Assembly (NCBI RefSeq): GCF_019931275.1
Contig: NZ_JAIOTY010000001.1
Location: forward strand, 310,001-374,000
Origin: Nitratidesulfovibrio sp. SRB-5
GTDB taxonomy: Bacteria > Desulfobacterota > Desulfovibrionia > Desulfovibrionales > Desulfovibrionaceae
Length of the DNA: 64,000 bases
Direction of reading: 5' to 3'
The notes under the pieces are model-generated. The model did no database searches, was not told the origin of the DNA, and was given only the letters and a program-made list of their open reading frames with translations. The position numbers and the translations under genes are program-made. Positions 9,460-19,289 of the stretch are shown here, piece after piece. Position 1 is the stretch's first letter. The number at the start of each line of letters is the position of its first letter.

Positions 9460-11016
9460 CTACAGGGCTTCGGCCAGCGCGGCGATTTCCTCGCGGATGA
9501 TCCGCGCGGCGGCGGCAGCGGCGGCCTTGTCCGTCTCGGCCTGCAACGTGGCGCGCAGGTCTGCGGCCAGCATGTCCAGGTCGGCATGGGTGATGCCTTC
9601 CGCCCCGGCGTCACTCGTGGCGCCAGTGCCTTCAAGGCGTTCGCGCAGGGGGGCCAGGCGTTCCTCGATGCGGGCGTCCAGGTCTTCGGACAGGGCGGCG
9701 CGCACGCGGTCCACCAGCGGGGCGAACGGACCGTCCTCCCGCGCCAGCAGCGGTTCCAGCAGTTCGGCCAGCGTGTCCTCGGAAAGTGCGGGTGCGGCGT
9801 CGGCCAGCGATTCCATGGCCGTCAGGCGCGTTTCCAGCGCCTCGCGGGCGGCGCTTTCTTCGGCGCGCTGCTCGGCAAGGCTGGCCAGGGAAGCTTCCAG
9901 CGCCTCGATGCGCGCGGCATACCCGGCGGGGCTGTCGCCAACCTCGGCTTCCCCGGGCACATCGGGCAGGGGCGCGTCCGCGGGAATTTCCGGGGAAATT
10001 TCCGGCAGATCGTCTGCGGGCTGCGCGGGGGCGGCCTTGGGCGCGGGGCGGGGCGGCTCCGGCTCGGCCATGGCGGCAGCCGTGGCGGCGGCGGCCAGGG
10101 CTGCCTCGAAGGGGTCGCCGTCGGCCGGGGGCTCATCGGGCGGTGCCACGGAGGGCTGCGCCGCGCTGGCGGCCAGGGCTGCCTCGAAGGGGTCTGTTTC
10201 GTCAGGCAGCGGGGACTGCGCAGGCGCCTCCGGGGCCGGTTCCGGCTCCGGTTCGGGCGCGGGCGCGGCGGCCTTGCCGCCTGATCCCAGCATGTCTTCC
10301 AGCAGGGCGTCCAGATCCGCCACGTCCACGAGGTCGGCGGGCTTCTGCGGGGCGGGGGCTGCTGCGGGCGGCGCCTTGGCGTCCAGCCCGGAAATGAGGT
10401 CGTCGATGTCGTCGTCGCCCAGGGACGAACCGGAACCGCCCGACGTCAGGTCGGCGGCGCTGGGTGCTCCCAGATCGCCGAGCAGGGCGTCCACGTCGGT
10501 CATGTCGGGCATGGACAGTTTTTCGTCCGGATCGACGGGACGACCGGTAATGGCCGAAGGCGTGGACGAGACGTGCTTGGCGGCCATGGAGGGAGCCTCC
10601 TCTGCGTCGTGGTGGGCGGCGGTGGCCTTGGGGGCGGCGGGCGCCTGGGCCGGAGCGGGGTCCGGGGTGTCCGGCAGGTCGCCGATGCTGTTCAGCAGGG
10701 CATCGATGTCGGCGTCCATGCTGGCGTCCATTTCGTAACCCGGTCCGGCATCGCCATGGCTTCCGTCGTCGTCCGGTGTCATGGGAACTGCCGGGGACGG
10801 AGCAGGGGGCGGTGGGGCGATGTCGGCGTCCAGGGTGTCGAACCCCGTCAGCGATTCCAGGCCGCCGCCGTCGGAAAACAGGTCTTCGAGTTCCTTCTCG
10901 AAGCTCGCGGCATCGGAGCCGGACTGCGCCTGCGGCGCGTTGCCCTTCTCGATGATGTCGGTAAGCTCGATGATGTCCTCGTCGGCCGTCAGGTGGGCAT
11001 CGTCGGTGGGAGACAT
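9460..11016 (-). CDS. Acidic Ala/Pro-rich protein with C-terminal coiled coil, unknown function
   Basis: The 518-residue protein starts MSPTDDAHLTADEDIIELTDIIEKGN, with AAGGG upstream. It is strongly acidic and low-complexity for about 330 residues. Short repeated blocks recur (DIDALLNSIGDL, DVDALLGDLG, DLDALLEDMLG) and DPFEAALAA occurs twice. The last 180 residues look like a heptad coiled coil (IEALEASLASLAEQRAEESAAREALETRL). The DALLxxLG blocks resemble short linear peptide-docking motifs. The N-terminal EDIIELTDIIEKG is a motif I have seen in other Desulfovibrio proteins. No enzyme domain or membrane segment is visible. An upstream ATG at 11064 would add 16 basic residues but lacks a better ribosome site. 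Confidence 0.7.
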   Translation of the reverse strand: MSPTDDAHLTADEDIIELTDIIEKGNAPQAQSGSDAASFEKELEDLFSDGGGLESLTGFDTLDADIAPPPPAPSPAVPMTPDDDGSHGDAGPGYEMDASMDADIDALLNSIGDLPDTPDPAPAQAPAAPKATAAHHDAEEAPSMAAKHVSSTPSAITGRPVDPDEKLSMPDMTDVDALLGDLGAPSAADLTSGGSGSSLGDDDIDDLISGLDAKAPPAAAPAPQKPADLVDVADLDALLEDMLGSGGKAAAPAPEPEPEPAPEAPAQSPLPDETDPFEAALAASAAQPSVAPPDEPPADGDPFEAALAAAATAAAMAEPEPPRPAPKAAPAQPADDLPEISPEIPADAPLPDVPGEAEVGDSPAGYAARIEALEASLASLAEQRAEESAAREALETRLTAMESLADAAPALSEDTLAELLEPLLAREDGPFAPLVDRVRAALSEDLDARIEERLAPLRERLEGTGATSDAGAEGITHADLDMLAADLRATLQAETDKAAAAAAARIIREEIAALAEAL

Positions 11017-11347
11017 GACAGACCCTTGGGCAAACCTTCGGTAACGGTTGCGGCGCTCGCGCACCTGTCCGGCAAAGTGCCGTTGCGAGACGGCGGGCGC
11101 TTTGCGTGTTTCAAGACATCAATACTACACACAGGAGCGGGCATGGCGCAAGCGCGTGCGGCATGCCACATGGCGCGTACCCCTCCCGCTCCCGAAACGC
11201 GCCGTCCGGCTGGCCCGCCTGGTATGGAATGTCCGGCGCGGCCCGACTCGCTACGGCCGGGCCCGGCTCGGCCCAGTTTGGTCCGGTCCAGTTCGGTCCG
11301 GGCTGGTCCGGCCTGGTACGACCAGGCCGGATTCGGCCCGGAAACGC
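11017..11347. other. Gene-free stretch with degenerate GGTCCGG repeats
   Basis: No credible gene on either strand. From about 11230 to 11340 the sequence consists of decayed short repeats around GGTCCGG, GGCCCGGCTCGG and GGTCCAGTTCGG. The rest shows no clear element; the promoter of the 11016 gene should lie near 11020-11100 but I could not pick it out. Confidence 0.4.
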
Positions 11348-11377
11348 AAAGGGCCGCCCCCGAAGGGACGGCCCAGA
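11348..11377 (-). terminator. Intrinsic terminator of the cytochrome c3 gene
   Basis: On the minus strand GGGCCGTCCC, loop TTCG, GGGGCGGCCC, then TTTGCGTTT. It lies 27 bases after the stop at 11402 and is followed by T-rich sequence. Confidence 0.75.
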
Positions 11378-11401
11378 AAGCCGGGAAAATGACGGCAGTG
11401 C

Positions 11402-11794
11402 CTAGCTATGGCACTTGGAGCCCTTGCAGCCCGTCAGTTCCTTTTTCTTGGCGGCGTCGGCGCCGGCGGTTTCAAGGTGGCAGCCCACGCAGCTCTTGAA
11501 CTTGGTGCCCTTGTCATGCATGGCGTGGTAGTAGCCCTTGGCGGACTTGTCCTTCTTGTCCATGTTGTCGTGGCAACCGGCGGTGGCGCACTTCTGGTAG
11601 TCTTCCTTGCCGTTGACCGGGTGGTGACATTCGCCACACTTCACGGCCTTGTGGGTCGAGTGGTTGAAGACCACGGGCTGCTTGGTCTTGTCCATCTTCA
11701 GACCGTCGGCAGGGGCCTTCGGGGCGGCGGCAAGGGCGGGCATGGCGATGGCAACGGCCAGCGCGAGCACACCGGTGAGGAACATCTTTTTCAT
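11402..11794 (-). CDS. cycA: Periplasmic tetraheme cytochrome c3
   Basis: The 130-residue precursor has a Sec signal ([22 protein letters not shown], cleaved before APKAPADG). The mature chain is about 107 residues. The four heme motifs are CGECH, CATAGCH (four-residue spacing), CVGCH and CKGSKCH (four-residue spacing), exactly the type I cytochrome c3 arrangement. Extra axial histidines (NHSTHK) are present. From memory the mature sequence is nearly identical to that of D. vulgaris Miyazaki F. It shuttles electrons between periplasmic hydrogenases or formate dehydrogenases and membrane complexes. It has a strong GGAGGT ribosome site and its own TTGACA promoter and terminator, as expected for an abundant monocistronic product. 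Confidence 0.97.
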   Translation of the reverse strand: MKKMFLTGVLALAVAIAMPALAAAPKAPADGLKMDKTKQPVVFNHSTHKAVKCGECHHPVNGKEDYQKCATAGCHDNMDKKDKSAKGYYHAMHDKGTKFKSCVGCHLETAGADAAKKKELTGCKGSKCHS

Positions 11795-11842
11795 CGCAGA
11801 AATACCTCCTTCACAAGGCATGTTAAGGATTTCCCAAGCGCC

Positions 11843-11871
11843 ATGGTAGTAGGTCGCGTTCGCGGTGTCAA
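11843..11871 (-). promoter_or_regulatory. Sigma-70 promoter of cytochrome c3
   Basis: Minus strand TTGACA (11871-11866), 17-base spacer, TACCAT (11848-11843), about 40 bases upstream of the start codon. The -35 box is a perfect consensus. Confidence 0.7.
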
Positions 11872-12083
11872 GACGGGCCGGGAAAATGCGGCGAACTCTG
11901 GTGGGTTAGGGGTAAACGTTGCCTCATTCCGAAGGCGCCGCGTGTGCCGTGCCGCACAAGGTGGCGCGGATGTCCATTAGAATGCGCATTGGCGGCAAAT
12001 ATGGCGGGGTACTGGCCGCAGGGCGGATTTCTGCGGATTCCCGCGCCATTGGACGTCGCCGGGCAGGCGGCGGCGCCGCATGA

Positions 12084-12875
12084 TTATTCGCTGCCTCCCC
12101 GCCTGCGGGTGCCGTCGGGGGCGTACTTGTCCATGTAGCCGCGCGGGGTGACCATGCGCCCCCCCACCATGGTGGTGGCCCCGTTGCCGATGATGACGAT
12201 GGACAGCATGTCCACGGTGGCCGGGTCGAAGGCCGAAAGCGGCGTGACCGACACCTGCTGGTCGGGTCGGTAGGCCTGGCGCACCAGTCCCACGGGCGTG
12301 TCCGGACCCCGGTGGCGGGCGGCGATGGCCAGGGCCTTTTCCAGATGGTCGGCCCGGCGGCGCGAGCGGGGGTTGTAGATGACCACCACGAAGTCGGCGC
12401 CAAGGGCGGCGTCCAGGCGGCGTTCGATGACGGGCCACGGGGTCAGCAGGTCGCTCAGGCTGACCGAGGCGAAGTCGTGCATCAGCGGCGCGCCCAGCAG
12501 GGCGGCAGCCCCGCACAGGGCGGGCACGCCGGGCACCACCTCCACCGCGTGGGCCAGGCGGGCAAGGCCGCGCTGGTCCAGCAGTTCGAACACCAGCCCG
12601 GCCATGGCGTACACGCCGGGGTCGCCGGAGCAGACCACGCAGGTGGCGCGGCCCGCCAGGGCGGCGTCGATGGCGGCATTGCAGCGTTCCATCTCGGCCA
12701 TCATGCCGGTGGCCAGCACCTCGCGGCCATGGCGCAATTCTTCCGGCACCAGTTCCACGTACAGGGTGTAGCCGACGATGCAGTCGGACGCGGCAATGGC
12801 GGCGCGGGCCTGCGGGGTGAGCAGGGCGGCGTCGCCGGGGCCAAGCCCGATGACGCGCAAGGGAGCGATGGTCAT
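12084..12875 (-). CDS. cobJ: Precorrin-3B/cobalt-factor III C17-methyltransferase
   Basis: The 263-residue protein is a SAM-dependent corrin ring methyltransferase; it performs C17 methylation with ring contraction. The N-terminal VIGLGPGDAALLTPQA, the central SGDPGVYAMAGLV (the P-loop-like SAM motif) and the C-terminal IIGNGATTMVGGRMVTPRGY are typical of CobJ/CbiH. In an anaerobe the cobalt-first (CbiH) reaction is expected. Its ATG overlaps the stop codon of cbiG (ATGA), indicating translational coupling. Cytochrome c3 lies downstream but has its own promoter. Confidence 0.93.
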   Translation of the reverse strand: MTIAPLRVIGLGPGDAALLTPQARAAIAASDCIVGYTLYVELVPEELRHGREVLATGMMAEMERCNAAIDAALAGRATCVVCSGDPGVYAMAGLVFELLDQRGLARLAHAVEVVPGVPALCGAAALLGAPLMHDFASVSLSDLLTPWPVIERRLDAALGADFVVVIYNPRSRRRADHLEKALAIAARHRGPDTPVGLVRQAYRPDQQVSVTPLSAFDPATVDMLSIVIIGNGATTMVGGRMVTPRGYMDKYAPDGTRRRGGSE

Positions 12876-14209
12876 GGTGTGGTCTCGTCAGTCGGTGTGG
12901 TCTGGCCAGCAGAGGGTGTCTGGCCAATTGAGGATGTGGGGCCCGTAGAGGGTGCCGGGGGGCATGCGCGGGTGGCGGAAGGGGCGGGGGCGATGGCCAC
13001 GGCCACGGTGACGCCCCGCGCGGCGGACTTGGGCACCAGCAGGACGGCGGCATCGCCTGCCTGCCGGGCGGAAAGCAGGGCGGCGGCCTCTGCCACGCCC
13101 ACTTCCGTCACGCCCAGCACCTCTGCCGCCTTGGGGGACGGGTGCGGCACGGGCACGGCGGCCAGGCTGGCCGCGTCGAAAAAGTGCAGTTCTGCGCCCA
13201 GCGCGGCGGCGGCGCGGTGCAGGCCCGGCTCGTCGGCCTTGATGCTGACGGAGGCCAGCGCCGCCACGCAGGCCGGGGCAAGGCGGGCGGCGGCCAGCGT
13301 CTCGCGGATGCGGGCTTCGATGATCGTGCCGTCCACACCGCGCTTGCAGCCCGTGCCCACGTGAAGCACGCGCGGGTGCAGCACAAGGCGGCGCGGCGCG
13401 GTCAGATGATCGTGCGGGGTGACCAGCACCGAGGGCGCATCGGGCGGAAGGTCGGCGGGGGCATCGACGAAGCGGAAAAGGGACGCTGGGTGGGGGGGGA
13501 CGCCAGCCCCGTCGCCGGAAGACCCCGGAGCATCGTTCGTTTCGGGGGCACCCCTCCCTGCCTCATCAGCCGTGGCGCATGCGGCGCGCAGCCCCAGCGC
13601 GTCGCCGGGGTCGCAGATCCACACCGTTTCCCCGGCCAGCAGGGCGCCGTTGACGTGGCGGACCATGGCGATGTCGGCCATGGCCAGCCCTGCCCGCGCG
13701 GCCAGCAGGTCGAACGAGGGCAGTCCCTCGGTGTCCGTGGCGGTGGTGATGACCGGCGCCCCGCCGGTGATGGCGGCCACCTGGCGGGCCAGGTCGTTGC
13801 CGCCGCCCAGATGGCCGGACAGCAGGCTGATGGCGAAGGCACCGCGCTGGTCGCAGACCACCACGCAGGGGTCCTGCGCCTTTGAGGCGACATGCGGGGC
13901 GATGCAGCGCACCACGATGCCCGTGGCCGCCACGAAGACATGGCCGGAATACAGGCGGAAGGTGCGCGCCACAAGGTTCGCCAGCGAGGCGAACGGTTGG
14001 GCGGTCGGCATGTCCGCCGTGCCCGGCATGCCGTCCGACCCGGCCCCCGGTGCATCCTTCTCGCCCGCAACCGCCGCGCACAGCCGTTCCGGCAGGTACA
14101 GCGCGCCGTCCAGTTCACCGGCAATGCGCCGTGCCAGCGCGGCCCCGCCGGGGGTCAGCGCGTACACGGCCATGGGCCGCGTGGATGGGGGGGCTGGCGT
14201 GTGGGGCAT
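12872..14209 (-). CDS. cbiG: Cobalt-precorrin-5A hydrolase
   Basis: The protein is about 445 residues. It opens the delta-lactone ring of cobalt-precorrin-5A in anaerobic cobalamin synthesis. The N-terminal CbiG domain shows MAVYALTPGGAALARRIA, LFRLYSGH-like FRLYSGHVFV and LLSGHLGGGNDLARQVA. The C-terminal domain has the signature HVGTGCKRGVDG and SVSIKADEPGL. Between the domains is a variable acidic/Gly-rich insert of about 40 residues. It ends in a Thr/Pro-rich repeat tail (PTDETTP). The start is uncertain: 14209 (MPHTP) and 14173 (MAVYA) both lack a good ribosome site. It is coupled to cobJ by a 4-base overlap. Confidence 0.88.
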   Translation of the reverse strand: MPHTPAPPSTRPMAVYALTPGGAALARRIAGELDGALYLPERLCAAVAGEKDAPGAGSDGMPGTADMPTAQPFASLANLVARTFRLYSGHVFVAATGIVVRCIAPHVASKAQDPCVVVCDQRGAFAISLLSGHLGGGNDLARQVAAITGGAPVITTATDTEGLPSFDLLAARAGLAMADIAMVRHVNGALLAGETVWICDPGDALGLRAACATADEAGRGAPETNDAPGSSGDGAGVPPHPASLFRFVDAPADLPPDAPSVLVTPHDHLTAPRRLVLHPRVLHVGTGCKRGVDGTIIEARIRETLAAARLAPACVAALASVSIKADEPGLHRAAAALGAELHFFDAASLAAVPVPHPSPKAAEVLGVTEVGVAEAAALLSARQAGDAAVLLVPKSAARGVTVAVAIAPAPSATRACPPAPSTGPTSSIGQTPSAGQTTPTDETTP

Positions 14210-14366
14210 GGCGGTCGGGACCGGGTTGGGGTGGTGCGCGGGGCGGTTTGCCGGAAGCGTCCGGCCGGGTATGAATGATGCCGCAACGCAGGCGGGGGCG
14301 GGGCCGTTCCGGCGTCCGCCCCCGTGTCGTTGCGATGGTCCGGGGCAGGGCCCCGGCGCGTGCGCG

Positions 14367-15644
<1,278 letters not shown>

Positions 15645-15744
15645 GCTGCGTTCTCCGTGGCGTGCGTGAGGTTCCGGCGGAAACCCGCGCGGGGCGGGTA
15701 TGTTTCGGCGTTGGCTGGGCGGGGCCCGGTGGTGGCGGCCTGGG

Positions 15745-15935
15745 GGTAGCGCGAACGCGTTGCCGACGGAATCCTACGCGTTGCGGTCGCTATCCGTAAG
15801 GTTCGCGCGTTGCGCACGATGGCCGTAGGGCTCACAAGCTCGCCCAACGGCCACGCCTTGCGCCCTTTGGGTCGGTCTACGTGCTCACCTAACGGCTACC
15901 GCTTTGTCGCCGGGCAAGGCGGACAAAACCCGTAA
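15745..15935. repeat. Nested hairpin repeat (type 2 element) between ahbB and hemL
   Basis: GCGGT...CCGTAAGG (15780-15800) pairs with CCTAACGG..ACCGC (15883-15901), and inside lies a second stem TGGCCGTAGGGC / GCCCAACGGCCA around a TCACAAGCT loop. The block CGCGTTGCGGTCGC-ATCCGTAAGG recurs at 35467-35490, and the core CCGTAAGGCTCACAAG with CTCGCC-AACGG recurs at 34340-34390 and 35480-35513. The remainder of the 426-base gap (15645-16069) holds no gene. Confidence 0.6.
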
Positions 15936-16014
15936 TTCCTCGCATCGCGTCCGGACCAGCCACCCGCAGCGGAAGACCGTCGCGGGCATAAGGAAGAAAG
16001 GCAGGTTCCGGATG

Positions 16015-16038
16015 AAAAAATGGGCGCCTGAAAGGCGC
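16015..16038 (-). terminator. Intrinsic terminator of the siroheme decarboxylase gene
   Basis: Minus strand GCGCCT, loop TTC, AGGCGC, CCA then TTTTTT, 31 bases past the stop at 16070. Confidence 0.75.
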
Positions 16039-16069
16039 GGCGCAGGGGGCGCGTCTTCCGGTATCGCGC

Positions 16070-16570
16070 CTATTCCGGAAAATAGACCATGGAGGTCTTT
16101 TTCAGCTCGCGCAGCGATTCGAGCACGGCGTATTCGTCGAGCACGGTTTCGCGACGTAGTTGTTCGATGACTTCCAGGTGTTCCGTTTCGTGGCGGCCAT
16201 GGATCATGGTGTACAGTTCGTACGGCCAGTCGGGCGCGGACGAGGGGCGGTAGTAGGCGTGCGAGATCAGCGGGTGTTCGGCGGCCTGCTTGCCCGCCTC
16301 TTCGGCCTGCTGTTCGGTGACGCGCCAGGCCACCATGGCGTTGTGGGTCCACCCGGCGCGCTGGTGCTTGATGCTGGCGCCGAAGCGGCGGATGGAGCCG
16401 TCTTCCTTCATGCGGCGCAGCAGGTCGAGCACGGTGGCTTCGTCGGTGCCCACGGCGGCGGCGATGTCTGCGTAAGGGGTGGCGCTGTCGGGCAGGTTCT
16501 TCTGCACGATGGTCAGGATGCGGCGCTCGGTGTCGGTGAATCGGGGCGCGGTGTCGTCGGGACGGCTCAT
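16070..16570 (-). CDS. ahbB: Siroheme decarboxylase subunit (Lrp/AsnC-like AhbA/AhbB)
   Basis: The 166-residue protein has an Lrp-type winged helix (residues 10-70, [19 protein letters not shown] and [22 protein letters not shown]) and a RAM-like ligand domain ([21 protein letters not shown]). AhbA and AhbB together convert siroheme to didecarboxysiroheme in the alternative heme route used by sulfate reducers. Conserved HNAMVAW and the histidine in GRHE fit this family rather than an amino-acid regulator. The hemL neighbour supports it. GAGGA precedes the ATG. The partner subunit is not in the window; whether this is AhbA or AhbB is not certain. Confidence 0.78.
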   Translation of the reverse strand: MSRPDDTAPRFTDTERRILTIVQKNLPDSATPYADIAAAVGTDEATVLDLLRRMKEDGSIRRFGASIKHQRAGWTHNAMVAWRVTEQQAEEAGKQAAEHPLISHAYYRPSSAPDWPYELYTMIHGRHETEHLEVIEQLRRETVLDEYAVLESLRELKKTSMVYFPE

Positions 16571-17003
16571 GCGGGGTCCTCGTTCGGTTGCGGTTCGACA
16601 CACGCTGATACCCCGTCCCACCGGACGACGCAACCCGCAGGGGAGGGGAGACGGGCGGGTGCTGTGGTGGGGCGGGGCCCGTGGCGATGGAGCGCCCGGG
16701 CATGTGCGTTGCCGGGACGGAGCGCCCCGTGCGAGGTCGAACGCCCCGTGCGTGGTGGAACTGCCCTTGACCAGATGTGGGGCCGCCTCGCGCGGGGTGC
16801 CCGCCATCCGCCCGTCATCCACGCGTCACTCCCCCGTCCGTCACCCATCCGTCACAGGCTTGCCGTATTGAGGTCGCGGCGCGCCTGCCTTGTGGCGGGC
16901 CGCGCTTTGCCATATCCTTTCGCACCATTGATGCACTGGGTGCGTCGGCACACTTGGCACACCAGACACAGCACGCGCCGCTTGCGGCCACGGAGTATAC
17001 GAC
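16571..17003. other. Divergent intergenic region between ahbB and gpsA
   Basis: No gene on either strand. Two patches of degenerate short repeats are visible: GAGCGCCCCGTGCG-type units at 16690-16760 and CCGTCA-CCATCC units at 16805-16860. Promoters for both flanking genes must lie here, but no clear boxes were found. Confidence 0.4.
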
Positions 17004-18011
17004 ATGACCAGCGACGCCATGCGCATCGCCGTCATCGGGGGCGGCAGCTGGGGCACGGCCCTGGCCCACCTGCTGGCGGGCAAGGGCTACGATGTGCGCC
17101 TGCTGCTGCGCGACGCCGATGTGGCGCGGGCCATCAACACCCGGCACGAAAACCCGCGCTATCTGGCGGGGCTGGCCCTGCATCCCGGCGTGCGCGCGCA
17201 CGTGGTCGCCGCCGAGGCGCTGGAAGGCGCGGAGGTGGTGCTTTCCGTGGTGCCCTGCCAGCAGGTGCGCGGGGTGCTGCGCGGGTTGCGGCCCCTGCTG
17301 CCGCGCGAGGTGGTGTTCGTCAGCGCCAGCAAGGGCGTGGAGACGGGCAGCATGCGCACCATCGCCGAGATGGTGGCGGAGGAACTGGAAGGGCTGGACC
17401 CGCGCTACGCCGTGCTTTCCGGGCCGTCCTTCGCGGCGGAGGTGGTGCGCAACCTGCCCACCGCCGTGGTGCTGGGCTGCACGGACGCGGACCTTGGCGC
17501 GCGGCTGCGCGAGGTGTTTTCCACCCCCGGCTTCCGCACCTATTCCAGTACGGACGTGCGCGGGGTGGAACTGGGCGGCGCGGTGAAGAACGTCATCGCC
17601 ATTGCCGCCGGGCTGTCCGACGGCCTCGGCTTCGGCAGCAACGCGCGGGCCGGGCTGATCACGCGCGGGCTGGCGGAAATGTCCCGCCTGGGCGAGGCGC
17701 TGGGGGCGCGGGCATCCACCTTCATGGGGCTTTCCGGTCTGGGCGATCTGGTGCTGACCTGCACGGGCGACCTTTCGCGCAACCGGCAGGTGGGGCTGCG
17801 TCTGGCCGAGGGGCGGGCGCTGGCCGACATCGTCACCGAGATGCGCATGGTGGCCGAAGGGGTGAAGACCACAGAGGCCGTGCACGACCTTGCCGCCGCC
17901 ATGGGCGTGGACATGCCCATCACCGACGCCATGTACAGCGTGCTGCACGACGGCGCCAACCCGCACGACGCGGTGCGCGAACTGATGACCCGCGAGCTGA
18001 AGGAAGAGTAA
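17004..18011 (+). CDS. gpsA: NAD(P)-dependent glycerol-3-phosphate dehydrogenase
   Basis: The 335-residue cytoplasmic enzyme reduces dihydroxyacetone phosphate to sn-glycerol 3-phosphate for phospholipid synthesis. The Rossmann motif IAVIGGGSWGTALAHLLA is at residues 8-25, VSASKGVE and SGPSFAAEV follow, and the catalytic lysine region ELGGAVKNVIAIAAG is near residue 190. GFGSNARAGLITRGLAEM completes the substrate site. GGAG lies upstream of the ATG. A second in-frame ATG (MRIAV) six residues in is possible. The gene ends 19 bases before an AT-rich ORF that seems inserted. Confidence 0.95.
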   Translation: MTSDAMRIAVIGGGSWGTALAHLLAGKGYDVRLLLRDADVARAINTRHENPRYLAGLALHPGVRAHVVAAEALEGAEVVLSVVPCQQVRGVLRGLRPLLPREVVFVSASKGVETGSMRTIAEMVAEELEGLDPRYAVLSGPSFAAEVVRNLPTAVVLGCTDADLGARLREVFSTPGFRTYSSTDVRGVELGGAVKNVIAIAAGLSDGLGFGSNARAGLITRGLAEMSRLGEALGARASTFMGLSGLGDLVLTCTGDLSRNRQVGLRLAEGRALADIVTEMRMVAEGVKTTEAVHDLAAAMGVDMPITDAMYSVLHDGANPHDAVRELMTRELKEE

Positions 18012-18030
18012 GATGGACTAGGAGGCTACT

Positions 18031-18417
18031 GTGCAAGATCAGGATATGCTTAAGGCCGTTCTTCTGTGTTATGAAGTAGCGAAGAGCGTTTTTGTTGCGT
18101 TTTCCATAGGATGGTTGCTTGCTGACTTGCTAGAGTTCCTTCGGATTTTGCGGTTTGGTAAGGGGTATTATTGGGTGTTCAGGGAGGGGCAAGACAGGAC
18201 AAAAGCGGTTAGCGCGTTTCTTAATGAAAAGTCTCATGGTTTTACAAATTTTGGCATAAAATTTTGCGTAGGTGGTTCTTTTGTGCCAGCAGTAAGTGCT
18301 TTTTATGAAAGTATGGTGATCCGTGTCGTGCTCTTTTTGATAGGTGCTGTATTCGTTTTTTATGGTCTGTTGATTAATTCTGGTTCGGGTATCTTGGTGG
18401 GTGCCAATCGGGAGTGA
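18031..18417 (+). CDS. AT-rich small membrane protein, foreign-looking, unknown function
   Basis: The 128-residue ORF begins with GTG, preceded by TAGGAGG seven bases upstream. Base composition drops abruptly to AT-rich with A/T-ending codons (aaa, ttt, att), unlike all neighbours. Hydrophobic segments lie at about residues 14-35 (VFVAFSIGWLLADLL) and 98-118 (VVLFLIGAVFVFYGLLI); the middle is polar (FREGQDRTKAVSAFLNEKSHG). I do not recognise a family. The composition, its position between gpsA and yjbQ, and the lack of its own terminator suggest recent horizontal acquisition. It is translatable, so not an obvious relic. Confidence 0.65.
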   Translation: MQDQDMLKAVLLCYEVAKSVFVAFSIGWLLADLLEFLRILRFGKGYYWVFREGQDRTKAVSAFLNEKSHGFTNFGIKFCVGGSFVPAVSAFYESMVIRVVLFLIGAVFVFYGLLINSGSGILVGANRE

Positions 18418-18444
18418 CCGTGCCGCTGTAGCTGTTATATTTTG

Positions 18445-18840
18445 CTACCCCGGCAGCCACTGCACCCACAGCCTGCGCTCGCGCGGGCCGTCGAATTCGC
18501 AGAAGTACACCCCCTGCCATGTGCCAAGGCGCAACCGCCCGCCATCCACGATGAGCAGCATGGACGGCCCGAACAGGCTGGTCTTGATGTGCGCGTCGCT
18601 GTTGCCTTCGGCGTGGCGGTAATCACCGCGCCGGGGGACGATGGTGCCCATGTTCACGGCGATGTCGCGGGCAACGTCCGGGTCCGCCGCCTCGTTCACG
18701 GTCACCGCGCCGGTGGTGTGCGGGCAGAACAGCACCAGTGCGCCTTCGGTCCAGCCTTTGCGGGCCACCAGTTCCTGAAGTTCTTCGGTCACGTCCAGCA
18801 ATTGTTCGCGCGCGGTGGTGCGCAGGGACAGCGTTTCCAT
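18445..18840 (-). CDS. yjbQ: YjbQ/UPF0047 family protein
   Basis: The 131-residue protein shows the conserved core LVLFCPHTTGAVTVNEAADPDVARDI, the histidine-bearing DYRHAEGNSDAHIKTSLFGPS and LGTWQGVYFCEFDGPRERRLWVQ. The family has conserved histidines forming an anion/metal site and weak thiamine-phosphate synthase activity in E. coli; the physiological role is unclear. The full length fits the family (about 130-140). It converges on the AT-rich ORF with 27 bases between stops. Confidence 0.9.
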   Translation of the reverse strand: METLSLRTTAREQLLDVTEELQELVARKGWTEGALVLFCPHTTGAVTVNEAADPDVARDIAVNMGTIVPRRGDYRHAEGNSDAHIKTSLFGPSMLLIVDGGRLRLGTWQGVYFCEFDGPRERRLWVQWLPG

Positions 18841-19289
18841 GGGGTCTCCTTGGGGGATTCTTCTGTGAGACTGGGGCGGCCGGGTTGCGCCGCGCCGGAT
18901 GCCCGCGCGGGGCGCCCTTGCTGGTCCAAGTTGGGCTCGGGACGGCGCATTTTCGTCGTTTCGTCAGTGGGGGCAGCGTGTTGCGGGTAGCTCTGCCGTC
19001 CGGCCAGCTTGAGTCCGTGCTGTTTTTTGCCTACAACCACATGACGATGCGAGGCAAGTGAGGTTTACGTCGGGGTGCTGTTCCCGTGTCTGCCTGCCTG
19101 CGTCTGTGCCGCTTCCATGCAGTCCCTGCGTTCGCTTCGCAAAGAACATTCAGGGGTGCAGGGGACAGCGTTCCCTGCCCGCCGGAGGCGCAATAAAAAT
19201 ATCCGGCATTGGGCGCAGCGGATACAACCGCCCGCCGGAGGCGTCTACAAACGCTCTCCGCCGAAGACACAACAACCGGGAGTACACGC
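18841..19289. other. Gene-free region upstream of selB
   Basis: No tRNA (in particular no tRNA-Sec) and no gene is apparent. From 19160 a hairpin GCAGGG...CCCTGC runs directly into the phrase CCCGCCGGAGGC (19180-19191). That phrase occurs again at 19232-19243 and, after a similar hairpin, at 27450-27461, so it is a dispersed repeat. A promoter for selB is expected here but not identified. Confidence 0.4.

Noticed and set aside
18841-19289. tRNA-Sec (selC) next to selB
   Set aside because: No 95-base cloverleaf, TTCAAATC anticodon loop or GGTTCGA arm was found in the gap.
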